Shown here: piece after piece, positions 35,709 through 50,400 of the stretch | Numbering within the stretch: the stretch's first letter is position 1 | Layout: each line of letters opens with the position of its first letter | Assembly: GCA_019925105.1 (NCBI GenBank) | Contig: JAHGAU010000027.1 | Coordinates: 124,001-188,000, forward strand | DNA from: Niebla homalea | Taxonomy: Eukaryota; Ascomycota; Lecanoromycetes; Lecanorales; Ramalinaceae | Length of the DNA: 64,000 bases | Direction of reading: 5' to 3' | Program-made: the position numbers and the translations under genes | Notes under the pieces: generated by a model | Told to the model about the DNA's origin: nothing | The model's input: the letters and a program-made list of their open reading frames with translations, nothing else | Databases searched by the model: none

Positions 35709-35863
35709 TATTATATATATATATAATATAAAAAATATTAAAAAGTATTTATAAACATAAGATACTTTTATACGTAAAGGATAAATAATCCTTAAGATTT
35801 TATTTATATTTAAGTAAAATTATCATTTATATATTATTATATTTTTTAATTTATATATTAATA
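35709..35863 (+). repeat. T3 right LTR (RIP-converted)
   Basis: This is 155 bp, gap-free against 23173-23327, and starts TATTATATAT where the partner has TGTTATATGC. It is followed by the target duplication TAAAG at 35864-35868. Confidence 0.8.
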
Positions 35864-37890
35864 TAAAGTAATTAAAAAAAAAAAAACTTAAATTAAATAA
35901 AATCTTAAATAAGTTCTTATTAATAATAATATTATTAATTAAAAAGGTTTTTACTTTTTTTATTTTAAGTTTATTTTAAAATTAATTATTAACTTTATAA
36001 GTTTAAAAAAACTAAAATAATTATCCTTAAGAAACCGGTCAAATTAAAGTACTTAAAAATAAAAACTTATAAATTAATTATATTCTTTTATATATTAAAA
36101 AAAGCCTTAAGAATAATAATTATAAAGATTTTTATTACTTATATAGAAAAATATTAATTTTTCTTTAATTAATAAATAAATATAAAAAGAAAAAAATCAA
36201 TAAAAATAACCTTAAAAGGTTTAATTAACAATATATATATAATATAAAGTTATAAAAAGAAATACATAATAAGTTTTCTCTTATTAAATAATATAAAAAT
36301 CTTTAATAAAGTAAATTATTAAAGATTATTATATAAATTACGGAAAAAAGATATTATTTTTCTTTATAAAATAAATTTAAAGCTTTTTAAGTATTTAAAT
36401 AATTTAAAAAAAAAATTCTTAAAAGAAAAACTTTATATATTTTATAATATTAATATAAAACATTATTTTATAAAAAATTGAAATTATTTATTAAACAATA
36501 ATAAAGTTAATTATAATATATATAAAATAACTTTAATTTTAATATTAAAAATTTGAGGTTTTTATATTATTAATTAAGCTTTTTTTAATAAAATAATTAT
36601 TTAAATAAACTTAAAAAAAATATATACTTAATTATAATTATAAAGAACGGATAGATCCGATTAAATCTTAAGAAATTCCGGATAAAAAAAAGTAAAAATA
36701 AAATATTAATTTTTTTTATTAAAATAAAATAAAATATTAATTTTTTTTATTAAAATAAAAATAAAAAAAAATAAAAAAAATATTAATTTAATTTATATTT
36801 AAAAGGTTAATTTAAATTTATATGGATTTACGCTTAATATGTAAAAAACGGAAATTAAAAAAACTATAAAAATAAAAACGGAAATAATTACTTTATAGAT
36901 TATATTATAATAAATTAATTCTTAACGTAAATATAAAAAATTAATTCGTTAAAAATAATAATAACCGGTTTCAAATGATAAAAAAATTAATAATAAGTAT
37001 TTCTATTATTATAAGATTATAAGGAAAAATAATAATATATTAATAATTTAATTTTAAATAAGTAAAAACGGCTTAACGTATTTCCTTCTTATTATATATA
37101 TTAATAATAAAATAAACGTTAATTATAAATACAAATAAAAGAAATAACATATAATTTATATTTTTATTTTATATTTATTATTTACGGAACTTAAAATAAA
37201 ATTAATTAAAAAACCCGGAATAAATAATTAATATAAAATATTTTTTATAAGATAAAGTATTTAAGTAATTATAAAGTTTATAATATTTTTAAGTTTATTA
37301 TATTAATTTAATTTTATTAATAAAATAAATAAAATTATAGAAAAGTTTATAAAAAGGCTTATTATTAATTAAAAAAGAAAAGGAAAAACAAATATTAATT
37401 ATAAGAATTATATAAACCGGAAAGTATCTTTTATAATTAAAAAAATATAATAATAAATAATTATTAAAAATCCTTAAAAGGGATAATTATAATAATAAAA
37501 TAAAAAAATAATTATAATTAAGATATTAATAAAATATATAACCCTAAAATTATTAAAAACGTTATTTAAAAGATTAATATCAAATAAACTTATAGAAAAA
37601 TAAAAATAAAAATAATTTAAAATTAACCCTTAAAGGGACTTAATTATAATATTTTAACTTATTTTATAAAAAAGTATATAAATAAATTATTATTTATTAA
37701 ACGGTTAAGGACGTTTTTTACCTTTAAAAATAAAAGTAAAAATAAAGTAAATATTAACTTTTTAATTTTAACATTATAAATATTAGGTATTTACGGTTAT
37801 TAATTCAATTCAACGGTTAATTATTAAGGAACGTTAAAATTAACTTAATTAAATCCGTATTATAAATAAATTAATTAATTAATTAATTAA
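35864..37890 (+). mobile_element. LINE copy L-C, fragment c (RT to 3' tail)
   Basis: This resumes L-C after T3 and matches L-D from about 26620 to its 3' end. The family 3' signature is at about 37835-37862 and a tail of TTAA units (RIP-converted TCAA) runs to about 37890. It includes a local 31-bp tandem duplication at about 36698-36760 not seen in other copies. It is heavily decayed, fitting an old copy that later received T2 and T3. Confidence 0.75.
36698..36760. repeat. 31-bp tandem duplication in L-C
   Basis: Two adjacent copies of an AT-only unit (AAATATTAAT, a run of eight T, then ATTAAAATAAA) with period 31. It is absent from L-D and L-G at the same place. Confidence 0.5.
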
Positions 37891-40183
37891 TTAAATATTA
37901 TTTATATTTAAATTATTCTTTTTTATAAATAAAAATATATATTTTATTTCTTTAAATATTACTATATTAAAGTTTTTAAATAATAAATAATGTTATTAAT
38001 ATTTATATATAAAATTTTTTAAGTTTTTATTTTAAAAAAAATTAAAAATTAAATATTTATTTATAAAATTAAATAATATTATAATTTTATAATAATTTAT
38101 TTAAAACCTTATATTTATTTATTTACTCGTCCCGTTTATAATTATATATATTTTATTATAAAGAATTCTTTGTAGTATTTTCTTAAAAACGGTAAATTAA
38201 GTATTAAATTTTTTATTTATATTTTATAAATAAAATTATTATTTATTTTTATTTTTATACTTTTAATTAATATAATATTTTATTATTTAAGATTATTGTA
38301 AGATTAATTTTATATTTAATTTACTTATTAAAGGGGTTTATTTTATATATATATAATATTAAAAAATTAAAAAAATAAATTAAAAGAAAAAAATAAAATT
38401 ATTAATAGTTTTTCTAATAAATATACGGGTAAAATTTACCGTTAAACTTATTTAAGAATTTCTTTTAAATGTATTTTAAGGGTATAATAATATATAAACG
38501 ATTATTATAGAAATTATTATAAATAATTTAATTAATATTAAATTAAATATATTTTTATATTTTAATATTTTTATAATTTAATATTATTCTTATATATCTT
38601 TAAGGTTAAGATATCTTTATTTTAAGTTAAATTAAGGTTATATAAAATTTACAAATTATTAATAATATTATTTTAATAATAAAAATAAAAATAATAATAA
38701 ATATAAAGTACTTTATATTTATTAATATTAAGTTAAATAATTATATTTATTATTTTATATTATTTTATCTTTTTTAAAAGAATTAAAATATAATATTATT
38801 TTTTTATATTAAATTAAAAAAAATATAAATCTATATAAAGTTAAATTTTATTAAAATATTATTTAAGTTAATAATTTCTTTTTTAATATTTATTTTTATT
38901 TTATTTTAAAGATATTATTTATTATATTATATTTAATTTTATTATTTTAAATTATATTATATTTTAATTAAGAACCGTTTTAGTATTAAGTATATAATTA
39001 ATAAGTAACTATATATATAATTATAGATTTAAGGTATATATGCATTAAACTATCCGGGAGTTACTTATTATACTTATATTTATTATAAACCGTAATATTA
39101 TATATATATACGTATATGCTATTTTGTAATAATATACCGGTTAAAAGATAAAAAAGTAACGCTTTTATTATAAAGTTTATAATAATAAGCCTTACAATTA
39201 AAAATAACCTTAAAGTTAAAAAATATTTATAGTAAGTATTAAGTTTATTAAGGAATTATATAGTTAATATAGTAATAAAGTATTAAAATAATAAGGTATA
39301 TATATATTAAAAATTGAAAATCCGTAAGCCGGAAATTTATTATAATTACCTAGGAAATAATTATAATTTTTAAGATTTAACTTTAAGTTAAATCGTTTAA
39401 AAAACGTATCTCCGGGGTTTTAATAAGTTATATCTTAATTAAATTATTATTAAAACAGTATCTATAGGAATTATTCATAATTACTTTATTGATTAAGCTT
39501 ATAAAAATATATAAAATTATTATATTATTATATATTATAATTATTATTAATAATATATATTAAAGGCTCTTAATATTACATATTTTATATATAGTTTATC
39601 TTTTATTTATATTTATTATATATATCTTTATTTATATAATATAAATAAGGTCGGCTTTAAATCGTTTTTTAAGGATTAATTAAAACTTATTTATAAAGAG
39701 GTTAATAAAAAGTTTATAAAGTAAATAACGTTATTATTAATTAAATATTTAATTATTATTATAATTTACATTTTTAAGGCTTTAAATTCTCGTATTATAT
39801 ATTTTATATATACTTACGACAATTAAGTTAATTAATAAAGGATTAAATATTATTAATAATAAATTTTAAAACAGTAAATTATAAGATATATTTAATTTAT
39901 TAAAAAACTATAATAAACTTATTTAATATAAAAAACTTATTTTAATAATAAAGTAATTTAAATATTTTTCAAAAATAAATATCAAGGTCTTCTTTCTTAA
40001 TTATATTAATTTTTATATATTTTAAGGAGTTAATTTTCTTAAGGGCCTTAATAATATTTAATTTAAACTTTTTAATAAATATATTAATAAAGATATCAAT
40101 TAAAATAAGGACTTTTTTAAGTATAAATCTTTTAAGGTTAATTAATTTAACTTTATATTATATCTTAATTAAATTACTTAATT
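37891..40183. other. Unclassified AT-rich stretch
   Basis: These 2.3 kb lie between the L-C tail and the L-E tail, with no recognisable LINE or gypsy sequence and no open frame of note. A few less AT-rich patches occur near 38130, 39050, 39350-39420 and 40100. An 11-bp perfect inverted repeat, AATAAGTAACT, lies at 39000-39010 and 39059-39069. It is probably an older mobile element decayed past recognition. Confidence 0.4.
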
Positions 40184-42731
40184 ATTGATTAATTGATTGA
40201 TTGATTTATACTACGGATCTAATTAAGTTAATTCCGGCGTTGCTTAATACGCGGTTTTTTGGCCTTATTAATAACCGCAAAAACCTGATACTTATAACGT
40301 TAAAGTAAAAACCGGCGTTTATTAAACCTTTACCTTTTATCTTTTAAGGTAAAGGATATTAACGGCCGTTTAAAGAGTAATAATTTATTTATATACTTTT
40401 TATATTTTAATTCCCTTAAGAAAATCTATAATATTATAACCGTATCCTTATAAAGGTTACCCTTAAACTTATTGCTTTTCTGCTCCTTTATATATTTATA
40501 TTACTTTAATTTTATATAATACCTTTAAATGTTTTTATTAATATTTACGTACTTAATATATATCCTTCTTATATTATTAATATTACGGACTTTTTTTTAA
40601 AGACTTTTAATAAGTATTTATTATTATATTTTTACGGTTATAAAAAATGCTTTCCGGTTTATATAATTAATATAATCGGTTTCCGTTTCTTTTTTTTTTC
40701 CTTAACCGATAACGGGCCTTTTTTATAAAGTTTTTAATAATTTTATTTATCTTTATAATAAGGTTAAATTATAATAATAATCCGGTAAACATTATAAACT
40801 TAATAATTACCCGGATATTTTACTTTATAAGTAATATTTAACGGTAATTATAAGTATTAACTTTTATTATAAATCTTAACTTAACCTCCGTAAATAAAAG
40901 ATAAAAAATAAAAACGTATATAACGTCCTATTTCTTTTATTTATACTTATATCCGGCGTTTATTTAACCTTTAATATATATAATAAATAAGAAATAAATT
41001 AAACTGTTCTTACCCGTCCGGAATTAAATTGTTAATACGTTATTACTTTTCCTTATATTATTATAACGATAAAGATACTTATCCGTAATCTTTTTATCGT
41101 TAAGAACCGGGTAATAATAACCTTAAAGTATAAAGTCTTTATATTTCCATTAACGTTCGGTTCATTTTATTATAATTTATTCTTTAAATCCTCTTAATCT
41201 CGGTTTCTTTTACGTTTAACGGGAATTTATATACGTTTAAATTAACCTTTAGGATATTAATAAAGTTAATTTTTTTCTTAATTTATTTTTACTTTATCTT
41301 AATAAGAAAAAAGATAAATATCTTTAAATTATTCTTTTTAACTTAAAACTTATTAAGATTCTGGCGGATCCGCCCGTTTTCTATTATTATAATTAAGTAT
41401 ATATATTTCTTTAATTTTATTTAAGCGATTATTTAATTTAATAAAACTTTAATTAATAATATAAAGACCTTAAACTTTAATATTAAGATAAGGGTTATTT
41501 TATAAGTACCGTTAATTATTCTCAAATACCGGTTCTAGACTTTTTATAATAAATAAATAAGCTTTTTCTTATATCTCGGAGTCCCCTTAAATATATATTA
41601 AATAGCTACGGCGTATATTATAGTTAATTTTATTACGGCTTAATAAATAGTCCGGGCCTTTTATAACGTAGTTTTTTATATTAATATAATAAGATAAATA
41701 AGGCCTTTTTCCTATAAAGTTATTTTCTTTTAGACTTTTTTATATAGTCCTTTTAGTCGAGTTTCCTATTTATTTAAAGGTTAAGGACTTTAATACTGAT
41801 ATCCGGCTTTATTATAATTTTACTTAAATTTATTATAATTATTATATTGTATATTTTTAAGCTTTTAATTATATAAATAAACTTATATTTATATAATGTG
41901 AATTAAGCTCCGTAAGTTTTCACTTATTAAAGATAAACTTTATAAGTTTATTTTAATTTTAAATAGTTTATACGTATAAAAATATTACAGGTTAAAGAAT
42001 AAACGTTATTAATAAAGCTTTTAACTTAAAGCTTTTATTTTAATTTAACAAGCTTTTTAATTAATAAATTATTAAAAAATAAGATTAATATAAAAGAAAT
42101 AAGCGATCTTTAAGGAATCCCTATTATAGCGGGCTTTATTAAACTTATCTTTTATCCTAGGTTAATCGACGTAACTCGGTCGCTTAAGAAACTCTTTATT
42201 TATTTAATTAAAAAAAGTAATATCCCCTTCTTCCTTAAATTATATAATAACCTTTAGTAATTTATTTTATTAAAAATATTTATAATATTAAAAGAAAAAA
42301 GACTTATAATATATTTTTTCCCGTAACCTTATACCATATATATACCGTCGATTAATCCTTTAAAAGCTATTTCCGTTAACTGACTTTTCCTTATTTTTAT
42401 TTATTAATTAGGGAGAAGTCCGTAATTCTTTATATAGTTATTAAGGATTTTCGTTATTATTATTTTTAAGGTTTTCCTTAATATATAAAGGAATATAATA
42501 GGTTTATAAAACTTTACCTTAAAATAATCCGATTTAATAAGCTTCTTAAAAATAATTATCTTTATTTCCTTAAACTTATACGGGTAATAGTTAACGTTAA
42601 AGTATACTTAAAAGAAATAAATAAAAACTTTTTAAATAATAAAATTAATATTAATAAGAATCTATTAAGAATCTTATTTAATCCCGGGCTTTTATTTTTC
42701 TTTAATTTATTAATCGCTTTAATTATTATAT
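40184..42731 (-). mobile_element. LINE copy L-E, 3' part only
   Basis: The tail of TTGATT units starts at about 40184, followed by the family 3' signature (TTTATACTACGGATCTA on the plus strand). It aligns with L-B 6290-8850 and stops inside ORF2, where the tail of L-F begins. Its expected continuation (L-B 8850 onward) was not found right of L-F. Either this copy was 5' truncated on insertion, or the rest was deleted. Confidence 0.75.
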
Positions 42732-45700
42732 TTTGATTGATTGATTAATTGATTTATATTACGGATCTAGCTAAGTTAATTCCGGCGTTCCTTAATACTC
42801 GGCTATTTAACCTTATTAATAACCGTAAAAAACCCGATATCCATAACGTTAAAAATAAAAACCGGTATTTACCCAGCCTTTATTTATATTTTAAGGGTTA
42901 AGAATATTTACAACCGTTTAAAGAATAAAAATTTTTTATATATTTTTTTTAAGAAAACCTATAATATTATAATTAAATTTATTTAAGGATTACCTTTAAA
43001 TTTATTGCTTTTCCGTTACCTTACGGGTTTATTTAATATTAAAATTTTAAAATTCTGATTATATTATTAAATATCCTTATTAATATATATATAATTATTA
43101 TCTTATTTATACGACTTTATTAACCGATATAGTATCGCTTTTTATACCGTTCCGATATTTATAGCCCCTTTAACCCCTTATTAAATGTAGTTTTCCCGCT
43201 ATTATTTTTTATTTTTAAGTTAACGGTGAGGTTTTTTAATTAAATTTTTAATTATTTTATTTATTTCATTAATTAAGTTAAATTATAATAATAAACCCGT
43301 AATTATTATAAATTTGATAACCGCCTTAATACCCTTTTTATTAATAAGTATTTAACGATAATTGTTAATCCTTACCTTTTTAATTAATCCCGGTTTACGT
43401 TCCTTAAATAATAAATAAAAGATTAATACGTATATAACGTCCTACTTTTATTATTTATATTTATAATTAGTATTAATCCGGTTATTAACGTATATAATAA
43501 AAAGGAAATAGGTTAAGTTGTTTTTATTTATCCGGAATTAAATTATTAACGTATTATTACCTTTTTTTATAATTCCGTAACGCCGGAGATATTTATTAAT
43601 AATTTTATCGTTATTTAACGTTAAATACCGTTACCCTTAAAGGATTAATTTTTTATATTTATATTAACGCTTTATTTATTTTTTTATAATTTATAAAGTA
43701 ATTATTATTAACTTTACCCTTATGGTTTTCTTTTTTTCCGCCGTTTTTATTTCTGATAAGAATTTATATATTCTTATATTAACTTCTTAAATATAAGTTA
43801 AATTAACCTTTTTTTTAATTTACTTTAATTTAACTTCCGTAAAGGGGGTAAATACCTTTTTTCTACGCTTTTTTATTTAAGGCTTTTTATAGTTTTAATA
43901 AATATATTTATTTCCTATTAACGTAATTAAGTTTATATCCTTTTTAAGTTTTATTTAAATAATTATTTAATTTAAGGCCAGCTTTATTAATAATATAAAA
44001 ACCTTAAATTCTAATATTGGGACGGGAATCGCTTTATATACTTTACTTATTATTCTTAAGTATCGGTTTTAAACTTTCTATAATTATTAAACGGGTTTTT
44101 TCCTATATTTAAACGTACCTTCGGGTATATATTAAATAGCTACCGCGTACGTTAACGTAAACTTTATAACCGTTTAATAAACGATTTTAACCTTTTATAA
44201 AGTAACTTCTTACGTTAAAGTTATAAAGTAAATAAGGTTTTTCTTTTATAAAATTATTTTCTTTTAAACCTTTTTTATATAATTTTTTTAATTTAGTTTC
44301 TTATTAATATATTAATTAAATACCTTAATATTAACTTCCGGTTTTATTGTTATATTATTTAAGTTTATTATAGCTATTATATTATATAACTTTAAGCTCC
44401 TTATTATATAAATAAGCTTATATTTATATAAGATAAATTAAGCTTTATATATTTTTACTTATTATAAATAAACTTTATAAGTTTATTTTAGTTTTAAATA
44501 GTTCGTATAAATAAATATATTATAAATAAAAAAATAAATATTATTAATAAAGTTATTTATTTAAACCTTTTATTTTAACTTTATTAAGTTTTTAATAAGT
44601 AAGCCGTTAAAAAATAAAAATAAAATTAAAGAAATAAATAATTTTTAAAGAATTCCTATTATTGCGGGCTTTATTATATTTATTTTTTATCCTAGGCTAA
44701 TTAACGTTATTTAATTACTTAAGAAACTCTCTATTTAATTTATAAAAAAAAAAATAAGACTTTTTTTCTTCTATAAATTATATAATAACCTTTAATAATT
44801 TATTTTATTAAACGTTCCTATAATATTTAAGGAAAGAAAACTTATAACGTACTTTTTTTTATAGTTTTATACCGTATATACGTTATTAATTAAGTTTTTA
44901 AAAGCTGTTTCTATTAATTATTTTCTTTTAATCCTTATTTATTAATTAAAAAGTAACTTATACCCTTTTATATAATTACTTAAAATCTTTATAATTATCG
45001 TTTTTAAAGTTTTTTTTTAACGTATAAAGGAATATTATAGGTCTATATAACTTTACCTTTAAGTAATCTGACTTAATTAACTTCTTAAGGATAATCGTCT
45101 TAACCTCCTTAAATCTATAAGGGTAATATCCTATATTAAAATAAGCTTAAAATAAATAAATAAAGATTTCTTTAAATAGCGATATTATTATAAATAGGAA
45201 CCTATTTAATATATTGTTAAGTCCGGAAGTTTTATTTTTCTTTAATTTATTAATCGTTTTAATTATTATTTCTTAAATTATTATTTTACTTATTATTATT
45301 AATTTAAAATATATTATACCGTCGATATTTACTAGGTTAACTTTTAATAACGGGGGAAAGAACGCTTCTTTAAGAGTTTTAATTTTATTATTAAAGGTAT
45401 TTATTATTATACCGTTTGGTCTTTTTAAAGGTAAAAACTTAAGGATAAATTTAAGTTTCCCACTTTATTCTTTACCGTATTTTATTAGCTTTTAAATATT
45501 ACGAGGGGAAACCACTGAATTATATATTATAACCCGAAAATACGTTTATTTAGTTTTTTAAATAACTTTCTTTTTTTTTAAGCTTTTTTTAACCATTAAA
45601 GCGTCTTTTAATTTTTATATTTAATAGCTTATTTTATAAGCGCTTTTACCTTTATAATCGCATTTATATATTCCTCGTTTTAATAGGTTTTAACTCTTTA

Positions 45701-47406
45701 AGACGGTTTTATTATTAAGATTAAAACGTTAATTACTTTATTTAAAACCTTTATTACCCGCTTTATAAAACGGTTAATTTATTCCTTATTATTAAGCCGG
45801 GGGAACTCCGTTAATTAAGATATTACCTTTATTACCTTTATAAATATTTTAATTTCTTTAACCGTTTTTCATATTTATTTAAACGGTAAAAACGGAATTA
45901 CGTTAACGGATTAATTTAAAGTCATTTATATTAAAATATAATTTAAATTATATTTTAGGTCCTCTTAAGGTCCGTATATTATAATTAAGTTAATAATATC
46001 TTCCGAGTTAAATATTAAATTAATCGTAATCTTAAGTTTACGGCTTTTTTATATAATAGCCCCTTTTAACGTTAATAACGTAAAATTAAACTATATAATA
46101 ATTACTAATAACTTTTCAGATTTAATATAATTAATTATATAATTATTTTTATTTTATTAAATGTAATAAAAATTAAAGTCTTTTATTAAGAAATATTTAT
46201 TAAGTATAATTATAATATCCTTAAGTAACGGGATTATAAAGGGTTTTTTCTTATTAATTAATAGCGGATTATACGTATTATAAATACTTAAATTACCCTT
46301 AATATCCTTTTCTTATATAATCCAGAATATATATAAATTCCCTTTATAATAAATAACGTCTTAATTATTTATATTTAACCTTTTATTAATAAAGAAATAT
46401 ATCCGTATTATTTCGTTACCTTTAAAGGCTAAATAAAAACCATCTCCCGGGTTAATTAAAAAATAGGTATATAGATTATATAATAACTTTTATATCGTTA
46501 TAATATTAATATCCTTTATTTTTTTAAATTTAAATATTAATATTATAGCTTTAATTATTTTTTTACGTACGTTATATTATATTACCCTGAAAAACGTAAA
46601 TATATTAAATATTAACGTCCGTCGGGCTTTCTTTATTAACTTTTATTTATATAAATAGTTTTTCTTTAAGGTTAAATATTATTTATTTTAATTTTTTTAT
46701 TATAATAGTAATCCCGGTCGGACGGTTAACTTTAAAGGTTAATATTATTATAAGCTTCTTTTTTTTTACGCCTTTAATTATTACGTTTTATTTTTCTTTA
46801 TTTAATAAATTCCGTTTATATCTTAAGACCGTTTTTAATTACCTTATTAATTTAAGATTATACGAGTTATAACGTTAAATTTTAACCGTTATTTTAATTA
46901 TTTTACGTTAAATCTTTTTTATTCTTATTATATACTATAAGTTTTATATTAAGTAGTTATTATTATTATATACCACGTATTTTAACGTATTCTTTATTAA
47001 GCTTTTTATTATTAAGTTAACGTATTTATACGTATTATATTTTTTAATATATACCGTATACTTCGTATTATTAAGGTATTTTATAATAATATACCTGTAC
47101 CTTTAATATTTAAAGTATTAATAAATATCCGCTGCTTGGTTTTAAGGTTTTATTAATTTAAAAGATTTACCCTTTATTACCCCTTTATTAAGGATATCGT
47201 TATATATTTTTATTAACGTTACGCTTAAGATAACCGTAAAGTATTTCTTTATATAATTAAAAGCGTTTAACCTTTTTATTATAAAAGGAAATTATAATTA
47301 ACGATCTTTAACTTAAAGCAAAAAACCGTATTTTCCTTTTTTATCCGTTTTAAGGTAATTTCCTTTTCTTTTTTTATAAATTTTATTAAGTATATCTTAT
47401 TTATTA
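42732..47406 (-). mobile_element. LINE copy L-F, fragment a (3' tail to ORF2 start)
   Basis: The tail of TTGATTGATTGATTAATTGA begins at about 42732, then the family 3' end. It aligns with L-B through RT and endonuclease. It is interrupted by LINE L-G, with target duplication TAATAATAAAAGA at 47407-47419 and TAATAATAAAAAA at 53207-53219. With fragment b the copy totals about 5.8 kb and was full length. Stops and lost catalytic residues are as in the other copies. Confidence 0.8.
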
Positions 47407-47419
47407 TAATAATAAAAGA

Positions 47420-50400
47420 TAAATTATAACGTGGAAGAAATGGCGACGAACAACGGGACCCCAGAGGTCAGAAATGATGCACACGTATATAGCTTAAGTA
47501 ATAGTAAGAATAATATTTTAAATACGATAAATAGAAGCGGAATAATAATAAAAATAAAAAGGGAAAAAAGGTAAATAGCTTAAGTTAATAGAAACAGTAA
47601 TAAATCATATAAATAACGTAATAAATATAAGATAAAAAAACCTTAAATTAAATAGGAAGCTTATAATTAATAAAATACGCGTAAAGGGATACGTATAACG
47701 CGTAAAAGTATTATTATAAAAAATAATAAATAAAGGGCGGAGGGGATAAGGACGGTATACGGGGACGGATAAAGGATAAGTAAAGGCGTAAAAGGCCTTA
47801 TTAAATATATATAAATTAAGAAATAACTAAATAAAGATAAAGAGATATTAAATAAATAAAAATAAATTATAAAAAAAAATAATTATTAAATACGTAAAGG
47901 AAAAATAAAAGGAAAAAAGGCAATAAAGGCGTTAAAAAGCCTTTTTATAATTATATAAAAGGATATTACGTTAAAAACCTAGCCGATATTATAAATCGGG
48001 CTATAGGGAATAAGAGACTTTTATATAAATATAAAAAAAGGTTTAAGGGAATTAGAAAAACTATATAAAGCTTAAGGAATAATAATAAGGACACTGGCGG
48101 ACGGAAATGAAAAAAATAAAAAAGATATATATAAAATAAAAGAACGATAAGGGAAACTTTAAGGAAAAAAAAGCGGGGATAAGTTAAATAATGAAAATTA
48201 TAAAAGTAATATTAATATTAATAATAAAGGAAATAAGAGCGGGGAAAAAACAATAACGTTAAGGAAAACGAAAATAATAATTATATAATTATTAAGTGAA
48301 AAAAAAAAAAAATATAACGGTAAAAGTAAATCCATTATAATTAATAAAAATATTTAAAATAATAAGAAAACTATTAATAGAATAAATTATTATAATACGT
48401 AAATTATAAAGCGTGGATATTTTTTTAATATAATTTTATTAAAAGTAAAAAAAGGGCTAAAGAAGTTAAAGGGATAAGCTAGTAAAGGGGGGTATAAAAC
48501 GGCAAAAATATTAAAATAATCCTTTATTATTATGGTAAATAAGATATATTTAATAAAATTTATAAAAGAGGAAGGGGAAGTTATTTTAAGGCGGATAAAA
48601 AAGGAAAATACGGTCTTCTATTTTAGGCTAAAAATCGTTAATTATAATCTCCCCTTTATAATAAAGAGACCAGATGCCTTTAATTATATAAAAAGATATT
48701 TTACGGTTATTTTAAGTATAACGTTAATAAGCATATACGATAATATCCTTAATAAAAAGGTAATAAAAGGTAAATCCTTTAAATTAATAAGACCTTAAAA
48801 CCAGGCAACGGATATTTATTAATATTTTAAATATTAAAAGTATAAATATATTATTACGAGGTACTTTAATAATATAAAGTACGTAATATATATAAAAAAA
48901 CATAATATATATAAATATATTAACTTAATAATAAAAAGCTTAATAAAAAATGTGCCGAAATACGTGGCATATAATAATAATAATTTTTTAATATAAAACT
49001 TACAATATATAATAAGAATAAAAAAAACTTAATATAAAGAAACTAGGATAATAATTAAAATTTAACGTTATAATTTATATAAATTTAAACCGGTAAAATA
49101 ACTAAAAACGGTCTTAAGACACAAACGGAACCTATTAAATAAGGAAGGGTAAAATATAATAACCAATAATATAAAGAAAAGGAAACTTATAATAATATTA
49201 ACCCTTAAAGCCAATTATTTGACCGGGATTATTATTATAATAAAAAGATTAAAATAAATAACGCTTAACTTTAAAAAAAAACCATCTATATAAATAAAAA
49301 TTAATAAGGAAAGCTTAATAAACGTTAATATTTAATATATTTACGCTTTTAAAGGTAATATAATATAACGTATATAAAGAAATAATTAAAATTATAATAT
49401 TAATATTTAAATCTAAAAAAATAAAGAATATTAATATTATAATAATATAGAAGCCACTATATAATTTATATATTTACTTTTTAATTAACCCGGAAGATAA
49501 TTTTTATTTAACCTTTAAGAATAATAAAAAAACGTAAATATATTTCTTTATTAATAAAAGGCTAAATATAAATAGTTAAAACGTTACTTATTACGGAGGG
49601 AACCTATATATACTTTAGATTATATAAGAAAAAGATATTAAGGGTATTTTAAATATTTATAATACGTATAATCTGTTATTAATTAATAAAAAAAGACCCT
49701 TTATGATCCCGCTACTTAAGGATATTATAACCATACTTAATAAGTATCTTTTAATAAGGGATTTTAATCTTTATTATATTTAATAAAATAAAAATAATTA
49801 TATAATTAATTATATTAAATTTAAGGAATTATTAATAATTATTATATAATTTAATTTTATATTATTAACATTAAAAGGGGTTATTATATAAGAAAGCCGT
49901 AAATTTAAAATTATAATTAACTTAATATTTAATTTGGAAAATATTATTAATTTAATTATAATATATAGACCTTAAAAGAACCTAAAATATAATTTAAATT
50001 ACGTCTTAATATAAATATCTTTAAATTAATTTATTAATATAACTTTATTTTTACCGTTTAAATAAACGTAAAAAACGGTTAAGGAAGCGGAAATATTAAT
50101 GAAAACGGTAAAAATAATATTTTAATTAACGGAGTTTCCCCGGCTTAATAATAAGGAATAGATCGACCATTTTATAAAACGGGTAATAAAAACTTTAAAT
50201 AAAGTATTTAACGTTATAATCTTAATAATAAAGTTATCTTAAAAAACTAAAACTTATTAAAATAAAAAATATATAAAAATAATTATAAAAATAAAAACGC
50301 TTATAAAATAAACTATTAAATATAAAAATTAAAAAACGTTTTAATAATTAAAAAAAACTTAAAAGGAAAAAAAAAGAATTATCTAAAAGGTTAAATAAAT

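Larger units (their letters stand above)
23173..35863 (+). mobile_element. T3: Ty3/gypsy-type LTR retrotransposon, split by LINE L-D
   Basis: Two 155-bp LTRs (23173-23327 and 35709-35863) align without a gap. The 5-bp duplication TAAAG lies at 23168-23172 and 35864-35868. Removing the nested LINE L-D and one copy of its target leaves about 6.9 kb, a normal size. Plus-strand domains seen are reverse transcriptase (about 32780-33080), RNase H-type sequence (about 33080-33480) and integrase (about 34140-34900). The order RT-RH-IN indicates Ty3/gypsy, of a different lineage from T2. The interior is even more AT-rich than T2. It was inserted in LINE L-C. Confidence 0.8.

Noticed and set aside
37891..40183. 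Possible copia-like polyprotein on the minus strand near 39800-40130
   Set aside because: A few suggestive residues appear in translation, but there is no convincing RT or integrase motif and no LTR pair.
48532..48798. 88-codon plus-strand open frame as a separate gene
   Set aside because: It is in the same frame as the L-G ORF1 start and aligns with the other LINE copies, so it is a surviving piece of ORF1.
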